Origin: Sandaracinobacteroides sayramensis
GTDB taxonomy: Bacteria > Pseudomonadota > Alphaproteobacteria > Sphingomonadales > Sphingomonadaceae
NCBI RefSeq assembly: GCF_022014495.1
Contig: NZ_JAKLSQ010000003.1
Coordinates: 36,574 to 100,573, forward strand
DNA: 64,000 bases
Direction: 5' to 3'
The position numbers and the translations under genes are program-made. Below the pieces are notes generated by a model that did no database searches, had not been told where the DNA came from, and worked only from the letters and a program-made list of their open reading frames with translations. This document shows, one piece after another, positions 18,567 through 30,119 of this stretch (position 1 is the stretch's first letter; every line of letters begins with the position of its first letter).

Positions 18567-19106
18567 TCAGGCTTTCTGCTTCTCCGCCCTGCGTTCGGCG
18601 GCGGAACGCAGGATTTCATAGGCCGCCTGCGCAGCCTGGAAACGCTTTGCCGCCTCTTCGTCGCCGGGGTTGAGATCGGGGTGGTTCTCCTTCGCCAGCC
18701 TCCGGTGCGCGGCCTTGATCGCCGCTTCGTCGGCGTCGGGCGGCAGGTCCAGATATTTCAGCGCATCCAGTTCCGCGCGGGTGCGGCTGCCGTCGCCTTC
18801 GCCCCAGGCCCAGTGGCGCGCGCGTTCGTAATTGCGCTGGCCGCTTTGTTCCTCGGCCTCCTGCGCGGCGGCTTCCTCTTCCGTCAGCGCGGCGAAATAG
18901 TCCCACCCCCTGTTGTATTCGGCGGCATGCTCCTCGCAGAACCACCAGCGCTCGGGGCGGTTCGGGGCCTTGGGGGCAGGGCAATTGCCCGGTTTCGAGC
19001 AGCCGACCCGGTCGCACAGGCGCTGCGCTTCGGGCGCCTTTCCGGCCCCGTCATAATCCCGCCAGCGGGGAAAGCCCCAGTCGTTGCTACGCCGCGCGCG
19101 CGCCAT
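18567..19106 (-). CDS. J-domain (DnaJ-class) protein
   Basis: 179 residues. The N-terminal part has cysteines and histidine (LCDRVGCSKPGNCPAPK, FCEEHAAEYN) that could bind zinc. The J domain is at the C-terminus (~115-172): LKYLDLPPDADEAAIKAAHRRL followed by KENHPDLNPGD, with the HPD motif needed to stimulate Hsp70. No Gly/Phe region or classical DnaJ zinc centre, so it is a specialised co-chaperone. Arrangement with the J domain last is common in alphaproteobacteria. Confidence 0.9.
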   Translation of the reverse strand: MARARRSNDWGFPRWRDYDGAGKAPEAQRLCDRVGCSKPGNCPAPKAPNRPERWWFCEEHAAEYNRGWDYFAALTEEEAAAQEAEEQSGQRNYERARHWAWGEGDGSRTRAELDALKYLDLPPDADEAAIKAAHRRLAKENHPDLNPGDEEAAKRFQAAQAAYEILRSAAERRAEKQKA

Positions 19107-19229
19107 CGCACTTTCCCGGAGAATCGAACTGGAAGGCAGAACAAGGCATCATGCGAGGTTCCCACGAGCGAGCGCCGGCCTTCAACCCCAAAGAGCGGCC
19201 CAGATAGGGGAAAGAAGGCCCAAACGGAA

Positions 19230-19293
19230 AATCCGGCGGAAGACCGCCGGATTGCCGATTCCATACCGACAGGGCGAGCCCGCGCTCGCCCTG
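19230..19293 (-). terminator. Double hairpin downstream of pckA
   Basis: CAGGGCGAGC/GCTCGCCCTG (19270-19293) lies 8 bp past the pckA stop, and AATCCGGCGG/CCGCCGGATT (19230-19253) follows, with TTCCGTTT downstream on the minus strand. Confidence 0.7.
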
Positions 19294-19300
19294 CTGCAAT

Positions 19301-20896
19301 TCAGGCGGCCGTGGGGGCCGCTTCGCGCACGCCCTGTTCCACATGCGCCTCGAACTGGGCGAAATTCTCGATGAACATCTTCACCAGCGCGCGGGCCTTT
19401 TCGTCATAGGCTTCCGGCGTCGGCCAGGTGGAGCGCGGGTCGAGGATGGCGCTGTCCACGCCGGGCACGCTGACGGGCACGTCGAAGCCGAAGAAGGGAT
19501 CCTTGCGGAATTCGGCATTTTTCAGGCTGCCGTCCAGCGCGGCGTTCAGCAGCGCGCGGGTCACCTTGATCGGCATCCGCTGGCCGGTGCCATATTGCCC
19601 GCCCGTCCAGCCGGTGTTCACCAGCCAGCAGTCGACTCCGCCCCTGGCGATCCGCTCCTTCAGCAGATTGCCATAGACCGAGGGGTGGCGCGGCATGAAG
19701 GGCGCGCCGAAGCAGGTGGAGAAGGTGGCGTCCGGCTCGGTCACGCCGATCTCGGTGCCGGCGACGCGCGCCGTGTAGCCGGAGAGGAAGTGGTACATCG
19801 CCTGATCCGGCGAGAGCTTCGCGATCGGCGGCAGGATGCCGAAGGCGTCGGCCGTCAGCATGATGATGTTCTTCGGAACCGGGCCGAGATTGTCCTTCGA
19901 CGCGTTCGGAATGAAGTCGATCGGGTAGGAGCCGCGGCTGTTCTCGGCCAGGCGGTTGTCGTCCAGGTCGATTTCGCGGCTGTCCGCGTCGATCACGACA
20001 TTTTCCAGCACCGTGCCGAAGCGCCTGGTGGTGGCGAAGATCTCCGGTTCCGCCGTGGGCGAGAGGCGGATCATCTTGGCGTAGCAGCCGCCTTCGAAGT
20101 TGAAGACCGCCGTGTCGGACCAGCCATGCTCGTCGTCGCCGATAAGGGTGCGCGAGGCGTCGGCCGAAAGCGTCGTCTTGCCGGTGCCGGACAGGCCGAA
20201 GAAGACGGCGGTGTCGCCATCGGGGCCGATGTTCGCCGAGCAGTGCATGGGCATCACGCCCTTCACCGGCAGCAGATAGTTGAGGATGCCGAATACCGAC
20301 TTCTTCATCTCGCCGGCGTATTTGGTCCCGCCGATCAGGATCAGCTTTTCGGTGAAGTTGACGGCGATCACCGTTTCCGAGCGGCAGCCGTGGCGCTCGG
20401 GATCGGCGCGGAAGCTGGGCAGGTCGATGATGGTGTATTCCGGCGCATAGCTTTCCAGCTCGGCCGCCGTGGGGCGAACCAGCAGCGTGCGGATGAACAG
20501 CGAGTGCCAGGCGAGTTCGGTGATCACGCGCACGTTCACGCGATGCTCGGGCTGCGAGCCGCCGAACAGATCCTGGACGAAAAGCGTCTCCTTCCGGGCG
20601 ACGGCGGCGAGGAAATCCTCCTTCAGCGCGGCAAAGTGCGCGGGTTCCATCGGCTTGTTGGACTTGCCCCACCAGACGCTGTCGGCGGTTTCACCGTCCT
20701 TCACGGTGAATTTGTCGTTCGCCGAGCGGCCGGTGTGCTGGCCGGTTTCCACCACGAAGGCGCCATCCCTGGAAAGCAGCCCTTCTTCGCGGTTCACGGC
20801 CTGCTCGATGAGCTGGGCGGTGCCGAGGTTCCAGTTGAGACGAGCCCCGGTCTTGATGCCCTGGGATTCGAGGCTGACGCCGGTTGTCTTTGCCAC
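19301..20896 (-). CDS. pckA: Phosphoenolpyruvate carboxykinase (ATP)
   Basis: 531 residues. Converts oxaloacetate plus ATP to phosphoenolpyruvate in gluconeogenesis. P-loop [13 protein letters not shown], metal- and substrate-binding residues in [17 protein letters not shown], the R-G-S-Y-P substrate loop and [12 protein letters not shown]. Start is GTG at 20896 with GGAGGG 8-9 nt upstream; a frame open to 21001 has no ribosome site. It diverges from chvI across 207 bp, an arrangement also known in Rhizobiales where ChvI affects central carbon metabolism. Confidence 0.97.
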   Translation of the reverse strand: MAKTTGVSLESQGIKTGARLNWNLGTAQLIEQAVNREEGLLSRDGAFVVETGQHTGRSANDKFTVKDGETADSVWWGKSNKPMEPAHFAALKEDFLAAVARKETLFVQDLFGGSQPEHRVNVRVITELAWHSLFIRTLLVRPTAAELESYAPEYTIIDLPSFRADPERHGCRSETVIAVNFTEKLILIGGTKYAGEMKKSVFGILNYLLPVKGVMPMHCSANIGPDGDTAVFFGLSGTGKTTLSADASRTLIGDDEHGWSDTAVFNFEGGCYAKMIRLSPTAEPEIFATTRRFGTVLENVVIDADSREIDLDDNRLAENSRGSYPIDFIPNASKDNLGPVPKNIIMLTADAFGILPPIAKLSPDQAMYHFLSGYTARVAGTEIGVTEPDATFSTCFGAPFMPRHPSVYGNLLKERIARGGVDCWLVNTGWTGGQYGTGQRMPIKVTRALLNAALDGSLKNAEFRKDPFFGFDVPVSVPGVDSAILDPRSTWPTPEAYDEKARALVKMFIENFAQFEAHVEQGVREAAPTAA

Positions 20897-21020
20897 GGTA
20901 TATTCCCTCCAGTTGGAACCGCCGGCCTCGTTGGTGAAGGGCAGGTCGGTTGCAGTGAGACTGCGGTAGCCATGCAGCAGCCGCATATATATGCGCGCCA
21001 CCCCATATCGAAGCGACAGG

Positions 21021-21038
21021 TTTCTGTGAAGCTTTCTG
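21021..21038 (+). promoter_or_regulatory. Candidate response-regulator direct repeat between pckA and chvI
   Basis: TTTCTG at 21021-21026 and again at 21033-21038, a 12-bp period of the kind bound by OmpR-family dimers, 65 bp before the chvI start. Assigned by pattern only. Confidence 0.35.
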
Positions 21039-21103
21039 AAGTTGAACCTTTGGAACCGTCGCCGTTAGCAGCTATACGCCAGCGGCATGACCAGTCGTGC
21101 CGC

Positions 21104-21838
21104 ATGAAGGGTGACAGCTTGTCCAGCGAACAGACCCCCACGATCGCGCTCGTCGACGACGACCGCAACATCCTCACTTCGGTCAGCCTCGCCCTGCAGG
21201 CGGAGGGCTTCGCCACCCGTGTCTATGCCGATGGAGCGGCCGGGCTGAAGGGCTGCCTCGAAAATCCGCCCGACCTCGCCGTCGTCGATATCAAGATGCC
21301 GCGCATGGACGGGATGGAAATGCTGAGGCGGCTGCGCGAGAAGTCGGACCTGCCGCTGATCTTCCTCACGTCCAAGGACACCGAGATCGACGAGGCACTG
21401 GGGCTGGCGATGGGGGCGGACGATTATATCGGCAAGCCCTTTTCCCAGCGGCTGCTGATCGAGCGAATCCGGGCGGTCCTCCGGCGGACGGCGAGCCGCA
21501 GGGGCAATGGGGCGGGAGAAGAGCCTGCGGCGGAGCCGATCGTGCGCGGCCCGCTGGAGATGGACCCGGCCCGCCATCGCGTCCGCTGGCACGGCAAGGA
21601 CGTGGCGCTGACGGTGACCGAGTTCCTGATACTGGACGCGCTCGCGCAGCGCCCCGGATTCGTGAAATCCCGCGACCAGCTTATGGATGTCGCCTATCAG
21701 CACGACAGCTATGTGGACGACCGGACGATCGACAGCCATATCAAGCGCCTGCGCAAGAAGTTCCGCGTCGCCGATCCCGCCTTCAAGGCCATCGAGACGC
21801 TTTACGGCGTGGGCTATCGATTCGATCTGGACGAATGA
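21104..21838 (+). CDS. chvI: Two-component response regulator ChvI
   Basis: 244 residues, OmpR family. Receiver domain begins [22 protein letters not shown]; the phosphoacceptor Asp is in [13 protein letters not shown], with conserved Thr (FLTSKD) and Lys (IGKPFS). The C-terminal winged helix ends with the recognition helix region [17 protein letters not shown]. The N-terminal wording is the one characteristic of ChvI/ExoI. ATG at 21104 is used; TTG at 21119 is an alternative. Next to chvG, hprK and phosphotransferase genes. Confidence 0.93.
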   Translation: MKGDSLSSEQTPTIALVDDDRNILTSVSLALQAEGFATRVYADGAAGLKGCLENPPDLAVVDIKMPRMDGMEMLRRLREKSDLPLIFLTSKDTEIDEALGLAMGADDYIGKPFSQRLLIERIRAVLRRTASRRGNGAGEEPAAEPIVRGPLEMDPARHRVRWHGKDVALTVTEFLILDALAQRPGFVKSRDQLMDVAYQHDSYVDDRTIDSHIKRLRKKFRVADPAFKAIETLYGVGYRFDLDE

Positions 21839-21859
21839 CGGCGTGATTTCGGGAAAGGT

Positions 21860-21909
21860 CCAGTAAACGAGGCCAGTAAACGAGGTTGTGAGCGAGGTTG
21901 TGAACGGGG
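21860..21909 (+). repeat. Tandem repeats spanning the chvG start
   Basis: Two exact 13-bp units (CCAGTAAACGAGG at 21860-21872 and 21873-21885) followed by two 12-bp units (TTGTGAGCGAGG at 21886-21897, TTGTGAACGGGG at 21898-21909). Each 12-bp unit carries a GTG in the chvG frame, and every unit carries a purine-rich ribosome-site-like core. Confidence 0.85.
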
Positions 21910-23501
21910 TTCCTCCACAGACGGACATGCTGCGCGCCCGCCGGCGGAGCGGCGGCGCTCCGCGCTTTTCCGGCTGGTCGTCGCTCGTCACCCGAATCCT
22001 GGTCGTGAACCTGCTTGCCATTCTCGCGCTGGCTGGCGCGCTTCTCTACATCGAAAGCTTCCGCACCCGGCTTCTGGAGACGCGGGAACAGGAGTTGCTG
22101 CGCCAGGGCGAGATCATGGCGCATTTCCTGGAGAATCAGGGGGTGGAAAAAGGCCGCCCGGCGATCCTCGACCTGTCCAGCCCGCGCGGCACGCGCATCC
22201 GGCTCTACGATGCGTCGGGCCGGCTGGCCGCGGACAATTGGGACAACCCCGAGACCACGCGCTTCGAACTGGTGGACCCGACGACGGAAGGTTTCCGCCG
22301 CGAAAGCGCGATCGTCATCGACCGGGTCATCGACTTCATCACCGGCCAGCGCGAATTGCCGCCGCTCGACGAGCCGGAGGACGACCGGCGCGGCATCTGG
22401 CCGGAGGCGGAGGAGGCCGCGATAACCGGCGCTGCCGTCACCCGCGCCCGGCAGACGCGGGATCGGCTGGTGGTGCTGCAGGCGGCCGTGCCGGTGGAAA
22501 TCCCCGGCGAATCGCGCCCCTTTCCCGTCGTGCTGCTGACGGTAGATACGCCGGACGTTATCGATCTCGTTCGCCGGGAGCGGATGACCTCCTTCCTGGT
22601 GTTTCTGAGCATTCTCGGCTTCAGCCTGGCCCTCAGCCTTTATCTCGCCCGGATCATCGTCGTGCCGCTCAGGCAACTCGCGCTGGCGGCGCATCGGGTG
22701 CGACTGGGGCGGCAGCGCGATGTGGTCGTGCCGCGCCTGCCGCATCGCCGCGACGAAATCGGCGGGCTGGCGCGGGCGCTCGCCGACATGACGGCGGCGC
22801 TGCGGCAGCGAATCGACGCCACGGAGGCTTTCGCCGCCGATGTGGCGCATGAGCTGAAGAACCCGCTCGCCAGCATACGCTCCGCGATCGAGGCGCTGGG
22901 AAGCGTGCGGGACGAGAAGGCACGGGCGCAGTTGTTCGGCCTGATCGAGGAGGATGTGCGGCGGATCGACCGGCTGATCACCGATATTTCCGCCGCTTCC
23001 CGGCTGGACGCCGAACTCTCCCGCGCGCGGCTGCAGCCTGTGGACGTGGGGCAACTGGTCGAAGGGCTGGTGGCGGCAAGGACGGCCGCCGGACCGCTGT
23101 GCAATGGTGTCGGCCTGTTCGTGGAACCGGTGCGGAAAGGCGAGGCAGTCGCCACCGCGGATGCCGACCGGCTGGCGCAGGTGGTGAACAATCTGCTGGA
23201 CAATGCGCAGAGCTTCTCGCCTGAGGGTGGGCGCATCGACGTGAGAGTGCAGCGCAGGGGGCCGATTGTGGAGATTCGCGTGGAGGATGAAGGACCGGGG
23301 GTGCCGCAGGAGGCGCGCGACGCGATTTTCGAACGCTTCTATTCGGAGCGGCCCCGGCATGAGGATTATGGCAAGCACAGCGGGCTGGGGCTGTCGATCG
23401 CCCGCTCCATCGTCGAGGCGCTGGACGGACAGATTCGCGTGGGGGACCGCAAGGACGGCCGGACCGGCGGGGCCTTCCTCGTGACCCTGCCGGCGATCTG
23501 A
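21888..23501 (+). CDS. chvG: Sensor histidine kinase ChvG
   Basis: 537 residues. Membrane segment at ~40-60, a periplasmic sensor domain of ~180 residues, second membrane segment (FLVFLSILGFSLALSLYLARI), HAMP, then the kinase: H-box VAHELKNPLASIRSAIEALG, N-box NNLLDNAQSFSPEGG, G-boxes EDEGPGVP and SGLGLSIARSIVEALDG. ChvG/ExoS proteins sense acid and envelope conditions in alphaproteobacteria. GTG at 21888 is used; GTG at 21900 is equally in frame. Tandem repeats cover the initiation region. Confidence 0.93.
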   Translation: MSEVVNGVPPQTDMLRARRRSGGAPRFSGWSSLVTRILVVNLLAILALAGALLYIESFRTRLLETREQELLRQGEIMAHFLENQGVEKGRPAILDLSSPRGTRIRLYDASGRLAADNWDNPETTRFELVDPTTEGFRRESAIVIDRVIDFITGQRELPPLDEPEDDRRGIWPEAEEAAITGAAVTRARQTRDRLVVLQAAVPVEIPGESRPFPVVLLTVDTPDVIDLVRRERMTSFLVFLSILGFSLALSLYLARIIVVPLRQLALAAHRVRLGRQRDVVVPRLPHRRDEIGGLARALADMTAALRQRIDATEAFAADVAHELKNPLASIRSAIEALGSVRDEKARAQLFGLIEEDVRRIDRLITDISAASRLDAELSRARLQPVDVGQLVEGLVAARTAAGPLCNGVGLFVEPVRKGEAVATADADRLAQVVNNLLDNAQSFSPEGGRIDVRVQRRGPIVEIRVEDEGPGVPQEARDAIFERFYSERPRHEDYGKHSGLGLSIARSIVEALDGQIRVGDRKDGRTGGAFLVTLPAI

Positions 23502-23502
23502 C

Positions 23503-23952
23503 ATGGCCGAGCTGCCTGAAACCCTGCCCGAAACCCTGCACGCCACCGCCATCGACATCGAAGGGCAGGGGGTGCTGCTGCTCGGCCCGTCGGGCAGCGG
23601 CAAGTCCGATCTGTCGCTTCGCCTCATCGATCGCGGCGCGAAGCTGGTGGCGGACGATCGGGTGATCGTCAGCGCTGCCTTGGGAGGGCTGAAGCTGTCG
23701 GCGCCGCCGAACATCGCCGGCAAGATGGAAGTGCGGGGCCTCGGCGTGCTGGAGCTGCCGGAATCGCTGGTGAGCGAGGCCACGCTCGCCCGGCTGGCGG
23801 TCGATCTGTCGGCCGCGCCCGAGCGCTTGCCGGAACCGGAATATTTCGAACATCTGGGCGTGGCGCTGCCGCTCATCCGCCTCAGCGCTTTCGAGGCGTC
23901 CGCGCCCATCAAGCTCGAGTGGGCGTTGGCACTTCAGCTCGGGGGCGGCTAG
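23503..23952 (+). CDS. hprK: HPr kinase/phosphorylase, short alphaproteobacterial form
   Basis: 149 residues, only the C-terminal catalytic domain of the Gram-positive enzyme. P-loop LLLGPSGSGKSDLSLRLI at ~26-43, then GAKLVADDRVIV. Phosphorylates HPr on its regulatory serine. Starts 1 bp after the chvG stop, and the target gene ptsH is three genes downstream, so sensor kinase and phosphotransferase regulation share a transcript. Confidence 0.92.
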   Translation: MAELPETLPETLHATAIDIEGQGVLLLGPSGSGKSDLSLRLIDRGAKLVADDRVIVSAALGGLKLSAPPNIAGKMEVRGLGVLELPESLVSEATLARLAVDLSAAPERLPEPEYFEHLGVALPLIRLSAFEASAPIKLEWALALQLGGG

Positions 23953-23961
23953 AAGGCCCGC

Positions 23962-24885
23962 ATGACCAGCCCGGACAGCATGCGCGACGAGCCGCCCCCG
24001 CCCGTGTTGCTGGTGACCGGCATGTCCGGCGCCGGCAAGTCGACGACGCTGAAGGCGCTGGAGGATCTGGGCTATGAAGCGGTGGACAATCTGCCGCTGT
24101 CGCTGCTGGAGCCGTTGCTGGCGCCCGGCGTGCATCAGAAGCTGGCGATCGGGATCGACACCCGCACCCGCGCCTTTTCCCCGGCCATGGTGCTGGAAGC
24201 CATCGCCGCCCATGCGTCCGAGGGGCGGACCATTCGCATGCTGTTCGTCGACTGTTCCGGACCGGAGCTGATCCGCCGTTTCTCGGAAACGCGCCGGCGC
24301 CACCCGCTGGCGCTCGACCGGCCGGCCGGCGACGGAATCGCGCTGGAGCGGGAGTTGCTTTCCGAACTGCGGCGGGTGGCGGACGTGGTGATCGACACCA
24401 CCGATTTCAGCAGCAACGACCTGAGGCGCGCGGTTTCCACCCGCTTCGGCCGGCCCGATGGCAAGGCTTTCACGCTGACGTTGATGAGTTTCGGCTATGC
24501 CCGCGGCGTCCCACGCGACGCGGATCTGGTGTTCGACATGCGTTTCCTGCGCAACCCGCACTGGGTGCCGGAATTGCGCCCGATGACCGGCGTGGAAGCC
24601 CCGGTGCAGGGCTATGTGAAGGCCGACCCCGCCTTCACGCCGGCTTTCGACGCGATGATGGGGCTTCTAACCCTGTTGCTGCCGGGCTATGCGCGGGAGG
24701 GTCGGGCCTATCTGACCGTTGCCTTCGGTTGCACCGGCGGCCGGCACAGGTCCGTGGCGACGGCGGAGGCGGCCGGCGCCCGGCTGGCGGAAGCCGGCTG
24801 GAGCAATGCCGTGGTGCACAGGGATCGGGCGCATGGCCCGGAACAGGATGCGCTCGAGATCGAGGCGCTGGAAGAGCAGCGCTGA
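23962..24885 (+). CDS. rapZ: RapZ/YvcJ family nucleotide-binding protein
   Basis: 307 residues. N-terminal P-loop VTGMSGAGKSTTLKALEDLGYEAVDNLPLSLL and the C-terminal domain with FGCTGGRHRSVATAEAAGARL. In enterics RapZ is an RNA-binding adaptor controlling amino-sugar synthesis; in alphaproteobacteria the role is not fixed, but the location between hprK and ptsM is conserved. Starts 9 bp after hprK. Confidence 0.93.
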   Translation: MTSPDSMRDEPPPPVLLVTGMSGAGKSTTLKALEDLGYEAVDNLPLSLLEPLLAPGVHQKLAIGIDTRTRAFSPAMVLEAIAAHASEGRTIRMLFVDCSGPELIRRFSETRRRHPLALDRPAGDGIALERELLSELRRVADVVIDTTDFSSNDLRRAVSTRFGRPDGKAFTLTLMSFGYARGVPRDADLVFDMRFLRNPHWVPELRPMTGVEAPVQGYVKADPAFTPAFDAMMGLLTLLLPGYAREGRAYLTVAFGCTGGRHRSVATAEAAGARLAEAGWSNAVVHRDRAHGPEQDALEIEALEEQR

Positions 24886-24909
24886 GATGCGGGCAGGGAA
24901 GGGGTTGCA

Positions 24910-25314
24910 ATGATCGGTTTGGTGCTTGTGACTCACGGCCGGCTGGCGGCCGAGTTCATCGCCGCCATGGAGCATGTGGTCGGCCCGCAGCAGCAGTGCC
25001 TGGCGGTCTGCATCGAGGCGAACGACGACATGGAGGAAAAGCGCGCCGAGATCGACCGCGCCGCGGCCGAAGTGGATTCGGGCTCGGGCGTGGTGCTGCT
25101 GACGGACATGTTCGGCGGCACGCCGTCCAATCTCGCCATCTCGCTGCTGGGCAAGCCCAATCTGGAAGTGATCGCCGGGGTGAATCTGCCGATGCTGATC
25201 AAGCTCGCCAGCGTCCGAAAGGCGAAGGGCGTGGGCGAGGCGGTGGATCTGGCGCAGGAAGCGGGGCGCAAATATATCAGCGTCGCCAGCCGTCTGCTCG
25301 GCGAAGCTGCCTGA
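24910..25314 (+). CDS. ptsM: PTS EIIA component, mannose family (regulatory)
   Basis: 134 residues. The phosphorylated histidine is H9 in VLVTHGRLA; GSGVVLLTDMFGGTPSNLAISL is the second signature of EIIA-Man. No EIIB, EIIC or EIID gene is nearby, so it probably works as a regulator, not in sugar uptake. Co-transcribed with hprK, rapZ and ptsH. Confidence 0.93.
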   Translation: MIGLVLVTHGRLAAEFIAAMEHVVGPQQQCLAVCIEANDDMEEKRAEIDRAAAEVDSGSGVVLLTDMFGGTPSNLAISLLGKPNLEVIAGVNLPMLIKLASVRKAKGVGEAVDLAQEAGRKYISVASRLLGEAA

Positions 25315-25322
25315 GGGCGGGG

Positions 25323-25592
25323 ATGGCCGGGCCGGTCCTGCTGGAAATCCGCAACCGCCGGGGGCTGCACGCCCGCGCCAGCGCCAAGTTCGTGACACTT
25401 GCCACCCAGTTCGACGCCACCGTCACCGTCTCCAAGGACGGGGCCGATGTGCTGGGAACCTCCATCATGGGCCTGATGATGCTGGCCGCCGCCACGGGGG
25501 ATTTCATCGAAGTGCGGGCGGAAGGGGCCGATGCGGAAACCGCGCTCTCGGCGCTTGTCGAGCTTGTGGAAGGCAAGTTCGGCGAGGAGTGA
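25323..25592 (+). CDS. ptsH: Phosphocarrier protein HPr
   Basis: 89 residues. The catalytic histidine is H16 in RRGLHARAS; the regulatory serine is in GTSIMGLMML (S47), so it can be a substrate of the HprK encoded upstream. GGGCGGGG precedes the ATG. An Enzyme I gene (ptsP or ptsI) is not in the window. A longer frame open to 24729 is not used because it runs through ptsM. Confidence 0.95.
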   Translation: MAGPVLLEIRNRRGLHARASAKFVTLATQFDATVTVSKDGADVLGTSIMGLMMLAAATGDFIEVRAEGADAETALSALVELVEGKFGEE

Positions 25593-25637
25593 GGCTACCG
25601 GCCGCCGGAAGCATCGAGCCCCGGCAGCCGGCTTTCT

Positions 25638-25895
25638 TCAGCGGTTGTCCAGTTCGCTTCGCACCAGTTCCAGCCCGCGCCGGGTGATGCGATAGGGCTG
25701 CCCACCGGTGGAGGCGATCGCCCGCCGGCGCTTCAGCTTTCGGAACATGGCGAGATCGAAGCCAGAAAGCTTCCAGCCCTCGCGCGTGAAGCAGTCCGCG
25801 CCGATGATATGGCCGCGCGCGTCCTTGACCGGCCTGATCGCGCCGCCTTGCGCCATCAGGTGCAGGATCCGTTGTTCGGATCGGGAAATGTCCAT
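25638..25895 (-). CDS. YjhX family toxin-like protein (UPF0386)
   Basis: An 85-residue protein beginning MDISRSEQRILHLMAQGG and containing CFTREGWKLSGF, the conserved core of the YjhX/UPF0386 family, which is listed as a putative toxin in enterics. No antitoxin-like gene (YjhQ-type acetyltransferase) is adjacent. It stands alone on the minus strand, converging on ptsH. Confidence 0.82.
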   Translation of the reverse strand: MDISRSEQRILHLMAQGGAIRPVKDARGHIIGADCFTREGWKLSGFDLAMFRKLKRRRAIASTGGQPYRITRRGLELVRSELDNR

Positions 25896-26198
25896 CGGGA
25901 TTGTCCGTGCCGTGGGCAGAGTGCCCCATTGCCATTTGCCCTGCTCGCCGGGACGGCAGGGGGCTCAAATGGACGCCTCACTCGACAACGAGTGAGGCTT
26001 TAGCGAAGCTCGGACGATTTCATGGACACGCCACGCATATAGGGCGTTCACATGCGCGGGCCAAGCCTGCGCATGTTTCGGTAATGGGTCGGTTCGAATT
26101 GGTGGAGAGCGGCTTTCGCCCCGTCACCCCGGGTCAAGCCCGGGGTGACGGAGTGCTTGGTTCTATTCGAACTGCCCCACTCCGCATCTTCCAGTCGT
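25896..26198. other. Intergenic region with three inverted repeats
   Basis: A 303-bp gap with no gene. It holds GCCTCACTCG/CGAGTGAGGC (25975-25998) followed by TTTAG, which looks like a plus-strand terminator although no plus-strand gene ends close by; ACATGCGC/GCGCATGT (26050-26076); and a short copy of the dispersed repeat (26122-26150). Confidence 0.7.
26122..26150. repeat. Dispersed inverted repeat, copy 2 (short, 29 bp)
   Basis: CGTCACCCCGGG joined directly to TCAAGCCCGGGGTGACG. It keeps the outer ends of the 91-bp form but lacks the inner left arm and loop, as if deleted internally. It lies between the toxin-like and bacterioferritin genes. Confidence 0.85.
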
Positions 26199-26678
26199 TC
26201 AGGAACCGGCGGCTTCCGACTGGAGCTGGATGTAGTTCTGCAGCCCCTGATCCCTGATCATCTGCTGCTGCGTCTCGATGAAGTCGATATGCTCTTCCTC
26301 GGCCTCCAGGATTTCGCTCAGCAGTTCGCGGGTGCCGAAATCGCGGATGGACTCGCAATAGGGAATGGCTTCCTTCAGCAGGTTCAGCGCTTCATACTCG
26401 AGGTCGAGGTCGGCTTGGAGGATTTCCGGCACATTCTCGCCGATGCGCAGGCGATTGAGAGTCTGCAGATTGGGCAGGCCGTCCAGATAGAAGATGCGCT
26501 CCATCAGCTTGTCGGCATGCTTCATCTCGTCGATCGACTCATGATATTCATATTTCGCGAGCTTCGCGACGCCCCAATTGTCCAGCATGCGATAGTGCAG
26601 GAAATATTGGTTGATGGCCGTCAGTTCGCCCTTCAGCACCGCGTTGAGATAGTCGATTACCTTCTTGTCGCCCTTCAT
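26199..26678 (-). CDS. bfr: Bacterioferritin
   Basis: 159 residues. Heme-containing iron-storage ferritin. All ferroxidase ligands are present at the standard positions (E18, E51, H54, E94, E127, H130), as is the heme-ligating M52. Full length. Upstream DNA is AT-rich and includes a TTGCGAA/TTCGCAA inverted repeat, a plausible regulator site, but I do not recognise a known iron box. No bacterioferritin-associated ferredoxin gene is adjacent. Confidence 0.97.
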   Translation of the reverse strand: MKGDKKVIDYLNAVLKGELTAINQYFLHYRMLDNWGVAKLAKYEYHESIDEMKHADKLMERIFYLDGLPNLQTLNRLRIGENVPEILQADLDLEYEALNLLKEAIPYCESIRDFGTRELLSEILEAEEEHIDFIETQQQMIRDQGLQNYIQLQSEAAGS

Positions 26679-26757
26679 GGCCGCATTCCTTCCAATATCC
26701 GATTGGCGCCAGAATAGGCATTTTAATGATCAAAATCAAGTAAAAACAATATGTTAG

Positions 26758-26786
26758 TTGCGAACGGCTTTGACTAGCATTCGCAA
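26758..26786. promoter_or_regulatory. Inverted repeat between bfr and ileS
   Basis: TTGCGAA (26758-26764) and TTCGCAA (26780-26786) with a 15-bp spacer, 80 bp upstream of bfr and 47 bp upstream of ileS. Function unknown. Confidence 0.3.
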
Positions 26787-26832
26787 GGCAGCGGCTTGCA
26801 AGGGGCGCGGGATGCTCTAAAGCGTGGCGCCC

Positions 26833-29627
<2,795 letters not shown>

Positions 29628-29631
<4 letters not shown>

Positions 29632-30119
29632 TCCGCTTCGCCTATGCGCTGGCGGCGATCGTCTTCCTGCTCGACCAGTTGGTGAAATACTGGATCATCC
29701 ATGTGGTGAAGCTGGAGCAGGCGGTGACCATCCCGCTCCTGCCTTTCCTGTCGCTGACCTGGGTGGAAAATCGCGGCGTTTCCATGGGGATGCTGACGGC
29801 GGACACGGAAGTGGGCCGCTGGATGCTGGTGGGGCTGACGGCGGTCATCGCCATCGTCGTCGCCTTCTGGATCCGCCGCGAACGCGCCTGGCCGGAAGCG
29901 CTGGCGCTGGGGCTGGTGCTGGGCGGCGCGATCGGCAACATCGTCGATCGCGTGCGCTTCGGCTATGTGGTGGACTTCGTGCATTTGCACGCGGGCCCCT
30001 GGTCCTTCTATGTATTCAACATCGCGGATGCGGCCATCACCATCGGCGTGGTGATCCTTCTCGTTCGTGCGCTCATCGGCCGTTCAGACGGCCAGTCGGA
30101 AAGAAGCAAAGATGCGTAA
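29628..30119 (+). CDS. lspA: Lipoprotein signal peptidase (signal peptidase II)
   Basis: 163 residues with four membrane segments. Cleaves signal peptides of prolipoproteins. Conserved VENRGVSMG, and the two catalytic aspartates in GNIVDRV and FNIADAAITIG. It is translated with ileS, and its end overlaps the start of a lipoprotein gene that is a natural substrate. Confidence 0.95.

Noticed and set aside
19343..21103. Long plus-strand open frame running into chvI
   Set aside because: Antisense to pckA. Only the part from 21104 has receiver-domain sequence; the rest is low-complexity.
21783..24561. Long minus-strand frames opposite chvG, hprK and rapZ
   Set aside because: Arg/Ala-rich shadows of firmly identified plus-strand genes.
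25975..25998. Terminator of ptsH
   Set aside because: The hairpin with TTT is correctly oriented but lies about 380 bp after ptsH, beyond the convergent toxin-like gene.
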